Positions 56,310-64,000 of a DNA stretch of 64,000 bases are shown piece by piece. The notes beneath the pieces are model-generated. The model made no database searches, was not told the origin of the DNA, and saw only the letters and a list, made by a program, of their open reading frames with translations. Positions within the stretch are counted from its first letter, which is position 1; every line of letters starts with the position of its first letter. The translations under genes were made by a program, and so were the position numbers. This stretch comes from Undaria pinnatifida (lineage: Eukaryota > Sar > Phaeophyceae > Laminariales > Alariaceae), in contig JABAKD010000029.1 of the NCBI GenBank assembly GCA_012845835.1, positions 8,501,380-8,565,379 on the forward strand. Direction: 5' to 3'.

Positions 56310-56880
56310 TAATTGGCCTCGGTTGGCACCGACGCTGTAAAACTTTTTTATGCATATTGGGGTTGGCATTGGTTGCCAACGACGCTGTAAAACTTTTATC
56401 ACTGCGTGAGCTACTCGTAGACAATTAGGGTACCGCTTTTTTTTTTTCTTCACGGTCACAAGGATGGTCATCGAGTTAGATCATATTGTGCGGGGTGGAG
56501 AATCCTAACTCCGCACAAGGGGAATGATCGCATCACGTAGTGCGAATACGGTAAGGCACCCACGAGGCAGTTTCATGTGGTAGTACCCATTGCTGTCTCT
56601 GGAGTGGCCACACCACCAAAAAAAATGCAGCTCATTGGCGCTGTCATCCATAGGCGGGAAAGAAGGCACAAAAGGTGCCGAAGTCCGTCTTACGAACGGT
56701 TTTTGGAAAGATGCAGTTCACGCTTCATGCGACTCGCCGAACACCTCACGGTGCTTCGCGCTTGGCGCAAGCAATGTCTACCTGGTTGGTGGAAACCCGA
56801 CGTGCTCCGTCCCGGCATAGTAGGGATGCCAGGGTGTATGGTCATACGACTACGGTCATGCACAAACTGAGTACACCCCA
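56310..56880 (+). repeat. Repeat D, copy 3, with extended left flank
   Basis: Core from CACTGCGTGAGCTACTCG at 56400 to CACAAACTGAGTACACCCC at 56880. The left flank (56310-56400) shares the double GACGCTGTAAAACTT units with copy 2. It lies in an intron of the large gene. Confidence 0.88.
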
Positions 56881-57039
56881 CCTACCCCCCCATCCCTCCG
56901 TCTCGAAATGGGTGCCGTCGTCAATGATCAAACGACTAAGGCGAGCAACAAACAAGACCGCCCCCGCCCCGCCCCCTCCTTCCCCCCGTCCCTGCAACCG
57001 CCACGATATACATGCGACGAGGCGCAATATCGTAAAAAA

Positions 57040-57440
57040 CGTTAAAACCTACCCTGGTGTACTCTGTTCTTCTCATTATTTGCATTGTAAGCCCCTGTTG
57101 TCGGCTCCACCGCTATCAGGAAGTAGTTTTTATACTAGTTTAATAGTAACCTTCCCCCTTACTCCCCCCCCCCAACCTGACCCCCCCCCACACACCCATC
57201 TAACCCTCCTTCCCACCAACCCCTCCCTCCTCACGAACCGCTTCCCTCCCCCCCCCCCAAAACCTATTCCCTTCCCCCACCCTCCGCCCACACCTACCCC
57301 CCCCCCCCTATACCTAGCTCTCTCCACCTCCACCGAACCCCCCCCCTCCACCTAACCCCCCCCCCCCCCCCCCCCCCGCAACCTAACGCCCACCCCCCAC
57401 ATACCTAACTGCCGGCTCCCTACCCCCCCTCCCCATGTAA
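57040..57440. repeat. C-rich low-complexity stretch
   Basis: Mostly CCCC/CCT/CCA runs including a C-run of about 24 at 57354-57377. It lies in the intron between exons 4 and 5. Such runs are prone to sequencing error. Confidence 0.85.
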
Positions 57441-57583
57441 TGTTTTTCACCCTCGCTCCTTGCGGTCTCGCAGTGTGCTTGCGCGAGCGTAGCCCTCCTG
57501 GGGAAGCCCCCCCCCCTCGCCTCCACGTAACCCCCTCCCGCCCCCGCATGTTGGTTTTCTCATCTGTTGCGCCCCACAAACAG

Positions 57584-57871
57584 TGCACTCGTGCGAGCGT
57601 GGCCCTTTTGGAAAGGGTACCACGCTCTTGCTTCATGGAGGGCCAGGGTGACAGAGCCGGAGGAGCGTCGTTCGACCCGATATCGGATTTTTTTTGCGGT
57701 GATTTTGACAGTGATGGTGCGGATTGCTGTGGAGGAGGAGGAACGGGAGATGGAGGTGGCATGTTGCACCGCCTTCGGTTGGAACTCCGTGGCCTGAGTG
57801 TGCAGAAGTTGGTGGAGAAAGGGGCCCTTGGGGACACCGCGAGGGCTGGGATGGTTGTTTCCAGCAAAGAG
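57584..57871 (+). CDS. Large unidentified multi-exon protein, exon 5
   Basis: Acceptor CCACAAACAG (57583), 96 codons, donor GAG|GTCAGC, phase 0 to 0. It starts CTRASVALLERVPRSC, has a Gly/Asp-rich middle (about residues 35-60) and ends MLHRLRLELRGLSVQKLVEK then GALGDTARAGMVVSSKE. The last part is a clear amphipathic strand followed by a helix. It sits between C-rich sequence on the left and a GGTTT tract on the right, so both introns are low-complexity. Confidence 0.75.
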
Positions 57872-57897
57872 GTCAGCGATGCAGCAGTGCGGTTGGT

Positions 57898-58370
57898 TGG
57901 GTTTGGTTTTGGGTTTGGTTTGGTTTGGTTTGGTTTTGGTTTGGTTTTGGTTTGGTTTTGGTTTGGTTTTGGTTTGGTTTGGTTTGATTTGGTTTGGTTT
58001 GGTTTGGTTTGGTTTGGTTTGGTTTGGTTTGGTTTGGTTTGGTTTGGTTTGGTTTGGTTTGGTTTGGTTTGGTTTGGTTTGGTTTGGTTTGGTTTGGTTT
58101 GGTTTGGTTTGGTTTGGTTTGGTTTTGGTTTGGTTTTGGTTTGGTTTGGCTTGGTTTGGTGTGGTTTGGTTTGGTTTGGTTTGGTTTTGGCTTTGGTTTG
58201 GTTTGGCGTTGGTTTGGTTTTGGCTTTGGTTTGGTTTGGTATGGTTTGGTTTGGTTTGGTTTGGTTTGGTTTGGTTTGGTTTGGTTTGGTTTGGTTTGGT
58301 TTGGTTTGGTTTGGTTTGGTTTGGCTTTGGTTTGGTTTTGGCCTTGGTTTGGTTGGTTTGATTTGATTCC
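57898..58370. repeat. (GGTTT)n pentanucleotide tract, ~470 bp
   Basis: GGTTT units begin about 26 bases after the exon 5 donor and continue almost unbroken, with GGTTTT and GGCTT variants. Degenerate continuation runs to about 58510. On the plus strand it reads as VWFGL repeats and on the minus strand as TKPNQ repeats. These long frames are not genes. Confidence 0.97.
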
Positions 58371-58539
58371 TTTTTTTTTTTTTTTGGTTTGGTCTGGTTT
58401 GGTTTTGTTTTGTTTTGGTTTTGGTTTGGTTTGGCTTGGTTTGGCTTGGTTTGATTTGGTCTGGTTCGATTAGTCTTGGTTTGGTTTGTTTTGGTTTTGG
58501 TTTTGGGTTGGTTGGTTGGTAGATGGTTTGTTTGGCTAA

Positions 58540-59842
58540 CGTTTTGTAACTGGTATCGTTTGTTGCCGGTGTGATGTTTGCTTTTACCATTTTGTATTTT
58601 TTTGTTTATTTATTATATTTTTTATTTTTTTCGTACTTAATTATTTTGCTCTTTTGTTTTTGTGTTTTGTGTTGTGCTGTAGTTCTTATGGATTTTGTGG
58701 TGTTCGTTTTAGCTTGGGGTGCTTTTCTTGGTGTTTTGTTTTCGTTTTTTTTTACGAAGAAAAAATTATTGGTATTTTGTGTTTTCGTTCTGTGTTTTGC
58801 TTTGTTGTTGTTGCTGTTGCCGTTTACCTTGCGCTAGCCTCCGAGCGCGACGAGCACCGAGCGAGGTACTCGTCGACAGAACAACAAGCACCATTGATAT
58901 TATCATTGTTGTTGCTGCGCCTACCATCTGACAAACCTTCCAATAGAACAAAACCAAGGAAAATCTGAAAACCCAAAAAACTGGAAATGTTGATTTTATA
59001 GTCTGCTTGCTTAACCCATTTAGCATCGCACTCCCGACGTGGGTACAAAACACTTGGTTTAGACTGGAATAATTTTTTATGAGTTGGAAATGGGTTAATA
59101 TCGGCCGGCGCCGTGACTGGGAAGGGAGATCAGAGCCAGTCATCGTGCACACTCTCTGTTCCGTCAATTAACACCTACTGGATACCTGGTACTTGCTGTT
59201 GCGTTTGCAGGCGTATACAGTACAGGTTTTAAATGGAAAAAAGCATGTCACACAAGGTAATCGTGCTTTCTGTCTGCTGCGCGAAACGCAGCAAGCAGTA
59301 GGCCAATACGGTGGAATTTACGTCGTTGCTGTGTACGAGGGATTTTGATGTTGTGTTGGCATGTTTTTTCCCGCTCTTTTTATGGATGCTTAAGTGTCAG
59401 GCATCCCCGCCGGCGGGGATCAGTGGAGGATCAAGGGCCAGCTTGCTGTCTCCACCTTCTATAGTACTATTAATACACTGTGTCTATATCACACCGGTAT
59501 TTGTCTGAGCGTATAGTAGAGTCGAAAACGTATACCACGAGCGCCAAGCACCATGTGTATTATGTGCTGCCTGCATATAAAGTCGGATATATTTCTATTC
59601 GTATTGTTATTATTCTTTGTGTGGGATGTTTGTGAGTGATCGACGACGAGGCTCGCTCATGTTTCCCATTGTCGGATGGCAAACATGTCAATAATAGTAC
59701 GAGTATCATGTGCACTTTTCTCTCTTGTTCATGCCCCGCCCCCCCCTCCTCTCATACCACGCTACCCCTGCCCCCTCCCATTGCCCCCAACCCACTCCAT
59801 CGCTAACCCCGCCCCCACTCCCACACTTCCTGTCCCTTCGAG
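58540..59842. other. Intron sequence, no separate gene seen
   Basis: Includes a T-rich region (58590-58830) and a fragment (about 58990-59095: CCCATTTAGCATCGCACTCC ... GGTTTAGACTGGAATAA) that is also present near 44935-44995, so it is part of a dispersed repeat. Confidence 0.45.
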
Positions 59843-59920
59843 AAGGTGTCGGGCGTCGAAAGCTTGGGAGGCGCCTTCTGCAAGCCCATTTTCGACATCA
59901 AGAACTTGTCATTCGTTCAG
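59843..59920 (+). CDS. Large unidentified multi-exon protein, exon 6
   Basis: Acceptor after TGTCCCTTCGAG (59842) or three bases later after GAAG. 26 codons reading KVSGVESLGGAFCKPIFDIK then NLSFVQ, donor CAG|GTACGC (phase 0). Joins exon 5 (VVSSKE) and exon 7 (VRLSGD) without a frame break. The short C-rich tract just upstream is a good polypyrimidine signal. Confidence 0.7.
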
Positions 59921-60377
59921 GTACGCACTATGTGCTGCTGCTACTACTACAGCTACTACTACTGCTGCTGCTACTATAATACTACTAATAATGGTGCTAC
60001 TACTACTAATAGTGTAAAGGGGTAAATCCTACGGTTATCCGCTGGCAGCCTCAGCCAGCAGAGACCATACTGATTGTGTTAACAGTGAATACGCTTGACT
60101 GCATTCGGTGCACTGTGTTCGAGCGAAGCTTCAAAACGGCGAAAGCGCGATGCATGGTCACACGGCCGCTGAAAAACTATTCCACGCCCACGCCTTCTCC
60201 GACCGCGAGCCCGTCCTCCCTCCCTTCCCCACGACACTTCCTTCCTCCCCCCCCTCCCCCTCTTTCCCCATTCTCCTCTCCTTTCTCCTTCCTCCTTCTC
60301 CACCTTCCTCTCTCCCCCCTCTCCCGCCTCCTCCCCCTCCCCTGCCCTCCCCCCCCCTTTTTTTTCCCTTGGAACAG

Positions 60378-60865
60378 GTCCGGCTCTCCGGTGATCAGTC
60401 ACCGACGACAACGAGGGGCACTATTAAACCCAATATTATCCCGCCACCGGATATTGACACTGCTACGGCCGACAATGAGCACCACGGCAACCATCATAAC
60501 GACGGCAATAGCCTATTTCTTCCACCAACGCTGCGCCGCCGCCACCGCCACCACCACAACAGCAGCTTCAGCAGCAGCAGCGCTCACGCCGCGACAGCGG
60601 CGCCAACAGCAGCAGCAGCAGCGGCGGCGGCGGCGGCGGCGGCGGAAGTAGCAGCCGAGATCGGGTCGAAAGAAACCCCGGTAGCGGAAAACTCGTGGAG
60701 AACGCCTGCCGCGGTGGCGGAAAAAAGACGGGAGTTGGCGTCGTCGGCATCGGCATCGGCATCGGCGGCAGACGGGGTGACTGTGGTGAACGGCAAAGGT
60801 TTCAAGGCGGAGGAAATTGTGATCGGCCGGACGGACTTCACGTGGTCCGGCTCGGTGCACTGCGG
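60378..60865 (+). CDS. Large unidentified multi-exon protein, exon 7
   Basis: Acceptor CCTTGGAACAG (60377). 162 codons plus two bases to donor GG|GTGAGA (phase 2). It begins VRLSGDQSPTTTRGTIKPNI, continues through His/Asn- and Ala-rich runs (poly-Ala about 60590-60640, Ser-Ala repeat about 60740-60765), and closes with an ordered segment: VTVVNGKGFKAEEIVIGRTD then FTWSGSVHCG. The triplet-repeat runs make the exon length variable between alleles. Confidence 0.75.
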
Positions 60866-61097
60866 GTGAGAGGTTTCTTTTGTGTGCTAGGGGGGGGGGC
60901 GGCGGGGAGGGCGGCGGAGAGGGCAGGAGTGGTCGCTGTAGGGGGGTTTACGCGTGCGCTTGGAGGCCTCTTGTTTTGCTTACAGTACCAAATTCGAGAA
61001 CTTAAACGTAAGAGACGATTCGTTTATTTGTTTTTTCATTCGCTTGCCTCTCTAGCACGAATCATGCAACATTTATTTGACACTAGAAATCAAGAAT

Positions 61098-61282
61098 GGT
61101 GTCGTTGTTTTGTTTTGTTTTTGAGCCTTGTACGAGATGCGTGTGGTGTGCCTTGCTTGGCAGTCATTGCTAACGGTGTCCCCGTTTGTGACCAGCGGGG
61201 ACACCGTTAGCAATGACTGCCAAGCAAGGCACACCACACGCATCTCGTACAAGGCTCAAAAACAAAACAAAACAACGACACC
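61098..61282. repeat. Perfect 86-bp inverted repeat with 13-base loop
   Basis: 61098-61183 (GGTGTCGTTGTTTTGTTTTG to CTAACGGTGTCCCC) is the exact reverse complement of 61197-61282. The loop GTTTGTGACCAGC separates them. There are no mismatches. The loop start (CCCCGTTTGTGAC) recurs at about 61297-61310 just outside the right arm. It lies in the intron between exons 7 and 8 of the large gene. It may be a foldback transposon, a hairpin-RNA source, or an assembly or cloning artefact. Confidence 0.95.
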
Positions 61283-61310
61283 CTTCGTGATTTCTCCCCG
61301 TTTGTGACAA

Positions 61311-62454
61311 ACATGTGATACGCGTTTTTTTTCATGAAGACGTCACCTTACGCTTATTTAATAAATGTCACGAACCTCGATTTTTAGTCGCGAACCGTTT
61401 TTTTTTGCGTTCGTTGGGAATGGCCTTATAGCACCCCCACGTGTATAATGGCCGAAACGAAAGGGTTTTGCGTACCGCAGTAGTAGCAAATAGCTCTTTG
61501 TACCCGAGGCTGCTCCCGAAATACCAAAACACCGTAGGAGATATGGGTGATTGCTGTTTGTTCATCCGATTGTCTCGTAGCACAAACCATGCAAATTACA
61601 CGGAGTAACCAACAGTCGCTGTAGCTGCTAATAGTGCTGCACGCGACAGGCCTCGCCGAATTAACTCATATGGCTTGCGGAATCCAAGACATGACATGAC
61701 GCTAACAGAGCAATTTCAGTGTGTAATCAGCTGCGCGTCGGGGGCTGATTTCGTGTTTTTCTTCCATAGTTCTTCTTGAGAAAAAATCCGGTTCCTTGGC
61801 ATTAGACTACAGTTTTTTAGTTCAGAGTCGATCTACGGTAGCCCCCTCAACTTTTCTTTACCGAAATCGCCGGTTTCGAAACCAGCGCTCTCCCGGTCGC
61901 ATCTCCTGAAGCACGGTGTCCCTCGACACCCTCCCCGGCGTCGTCGATCGGTAGACCTTTGCACATGAGAAATGATATAGATACTCTTTTTTCAACGGTG
62001 TATCCTTCCTTGTGTCGATCAGCAATGAAACGTTCGTCAAAGAAAATCGCTGGTTGGGGGGGGGGGCTATCGTAGAATCAGTCTTCATGCTTTTTTTTTC
62101 TCACCTACGGACGATCGGCGATATGCTGAATGCTGATGTTCGAGGTGAACCTTAACATTGAGATCGTTTTAATTTGTACACATTGAATGCTCAGGTAGTT
62201 GTTGACCGCGAGAAGTAACAGCCATCTTAATGCCCAGGTGGTTGTTGACCACGAGAAGCGACAGCCATCTTTAGTAAGGCGAAAACCAGCACTCTTATAT
62301 AGTCGCAGAGGTTTTATAAAACTCTCCGAAAACACCGTACCGTCTTACCCACCTGTTAATACTATCGAGCGATCGATCATGCAGGCCAAGCTACATACCA
62401 ACCCCGTGTGTCGTTTTGCCTAAAACGCCTGCCCCGCACCGCAACCCCAAAAAG
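61311..62454. other. Intron sequence, no separate gene seen
   Basis: A duplicated 40-bp segment (CAGGTAGTTGTTGACCGCGA and CAGGTGGTTGTTGACCACGA, about 62191 and 62235) is present. Otherwise nothing recognised. Confidence 0.4.
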
Positions 62455-64000
62455 ACTCGTACACCTGTCCAAGCGGCTCGTTCCCACCATCGACTACATC
62501 GTGGGACTACCACCACCGCCACCCCCGCGGGAGTTCACGAGACGCGTCCTCCTGCGCAGGGCATACCTACGGTGCACGCTGTCAGAGGTAACGGATGGCC
62601 AGCCGGCGCGGCCAGTATCACCGCCGGCACCACCACCGCCACCGCCGCTGTCACCGCCGCTGTCACCGCCGCAGCTAGCGCGGCTTTCGCCACCTTCCCC
62701 CTCGTCTCCCGAGCCAGATTCGCCTAACTGCTCCCGACGCCACCGCAACCGTAAGCGCAGACGCGACCGCCGCCGCCGCCGCCCTAGCTTGGACACACCG
62801 CCTCCCCCGCCTCCTCCTCCTCCGCCGCCTCCCCCGCCTCCGCCTCCACCTCTCCCGGCATGGTGCGCGATTCGGGCGGATGTGCGCCTCCACAACTTTA
62901 AGGTGTACATGAAGAAGAGCCTGGCTTGCCTGTCCGGCGAGCCGCGACAGCAGTCGGCGGCGGGAGAGGTCGGCGGTATCAGCAGCGGCGGGGGAGATGG
63001 CCAGGGTCGGCCCTCGGGGTTACCCTTGTCAGCGGGGGAGGCGCCGGATCGAGCGCAAGCGGAGGAGCGAGAACAGACGCAGCAGCAGCAGCAGCAGCAG
63101 CACGACGTGGACATGGCGGTAGAGTCGGAGCTGCTGGAAGTTTTGGTGCCGTCATTCCAGCAGCCCGTCACCGCTCCCGCCACCCCCATCACAGCCGCCT
63201 CCATCACCACTACCGCTGCCGCCGCCGCCACCGCCGCCACTGCCACCGGTACAGCGGGTGGTGGCCTGCCCAAGAGTGGTAGTGCCTACAGTAAAACCCG
63301 AAGTGCGGAAGACTTGGGGTCTGCTGCCGTGTCGTCGGTAGCGGATGTCGGTGAACACGGCCGGCGCGACACATGGGGTCAAGAGCTCCCTCCCGCATCA
63401 GGTGGGTCAGGCGAAGGCGGGGACCCTGTTCACGCCCGGTCGGGAGGCGCGACGGAGGCAGACACGGGGTGCACTCGCAGAAGAGCGCATGGTGGAATCG
63501 TGGAGGAGGGGGAGGGTGGAGGAGGAGCGGAGCAGGAGGAGGTGCGAGGGGGGAGAAAGGGGGGGGGGGCGAAAGCGGCGTCAACGGGTGAGGTTGTCAA
63601 CGACCCAGGAGGTGGGGACGCGGACGAAAAACCCGTTCTGATGACCAGCGTCATGCTGTTGAACTCTTTCCGCTTCCGAAAGAGTCTGCAGTGGTCCTTG
63701 CAATCGCCCGGGGAGGCCAAGCGAAGCGGCGGTAGTGACGGTGTCGCTCCAGGGGGTGTACGGGTCGGTCGAGTAGGCGGTAGCGATGCGGGGGGTGAGG
63801 ATGGAGGTAACGGTGAAGGTCGTGGATACGCGCCTCCTCCTCCACCTTCTGGTGCTGGGGATGGGGCTGCTGGTGGAGGCGGTGGTATCCTTAGCCCGCG
63901 TCAGGCTCTTCCTCCTCCTTCTCCGGCTTGCGCGGGTCCTGTTTTTTCCGGTGCTGGTACTGGCGATGGTGTTGGCGATCGATATGGGGCTGGCGGTGAT
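62455..64000 (+). CDS. Large unidentified multi-exon protein, exon 8 (continues past the window)
   Basis: The frame is open for over 510 codons to the window edge. An acceptor AAAAAG|A at 62454 gives phase 2, matching exon 7, but its pyrimidine tract is poor; the open frame extends somewhat further left. Ordered parts are LVHLSKRLVPTIDYIVGLP, REFTRRVLLRRAYLRCTLSE, after a long Pro run WCAIRADVRLHNFKVYMKKS, and near the end KPVLMTSVMLLNSFRFRKSL. Between them are poly-Pro (about 62800-62855), Arg-rich, Gln-rich (about 63075-63100), Thr/Ala-rich and Gly/Glu-rich inserts. The minus-strand frame of about 260 codons here is a shadow. The pattern of short conserved strand-like blocks separated by low-complexity inserts is the same as in the other exons. 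Confidence 0.7.

Noticed and set aside
57352-58590. 412-codon minus-strand frame of Thr/Lys/Pro/Asn/Gln repeats
   Set aside because: It is the complement of the GGTTT microsatellite and C-rich stretch; no ordered sequence or start context.
62494-63273. 260-codon minus-strand frame rich in Gly, Cys and Arg
   Set aside because: Complement of Pro- and Gln-rich coding sequence; the plus frame is longer and runs to the window end.

Overview
The window is nuclear DNA of an intron-rich photosynthetic stramenopile, most likely a brown alga or close relative. The basis is a nuclear psbM gene whose product starts with a signal peptide followed by a Phe-led transit peptide, the bipartite plastid-targeting arrangement of algae with secondary red plastids. 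Other support is long spliced introns with GT/AG ends, proline, glutamine and glycine-rich coding sequence, and a very high load of repeats. No bacterial-type operon or viral gene was recognised. Species identity is an inference.

Layout. 1-8.8 kb is repeats only: a 41-bp satellite, a 542-bp inverted-repeat element, a field of AGCTCA-rich sequence, an Arg-rich 45-bp repeat and a three-copy 345-bp array. At 8.88 kb is a lone first exon encoding a plastid-targeting-like presequence. 9.2-10.6 kb is an inverted-repeat element. 10.95-14.49 kb is a candidate 3.5-kb terminal-inverted-repeat element with AATAAGCA subterminal arrays and a LINE reverse-transcriptase relic inside. 18.1-21.35 kb is a decayed Helitron on the minus strand. 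23.6-24.4 kb is a compact two-exon gene for a CHORD-like cysteine/histidine protein, whose intron is full of CCCTA repeats. 24.4-30.7 kb is repeats and apparently empty DNA.

30.7-39.6 kb is psbM on the minus strand: two coding exons separated by an 8.5-kb intron full of minisatellites and duplications. Divergent from it, starting at 40.17 kb and running off the right end, is a large plus-strand gene. At least eight exons were pieced together from open frames, splice sites and compatible phases. Its family is not recognised; a lipid-transfer-bridge type protein is only a guess. Its introns hold several non-autonomous repeat families (called here D, E and F), tRNA-like elements, a CCCT and a GGTTT microsatellite, and an 86-bp perfect hairpin.

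The genes do not form an operon or pathway. The one functional link suggested by position is the head-to-head pair psbM / large gene, which share a 532-bp upstream region. Most of the rest is transposon-derived, and several repeat families recur often enough to be defined from this window alone.
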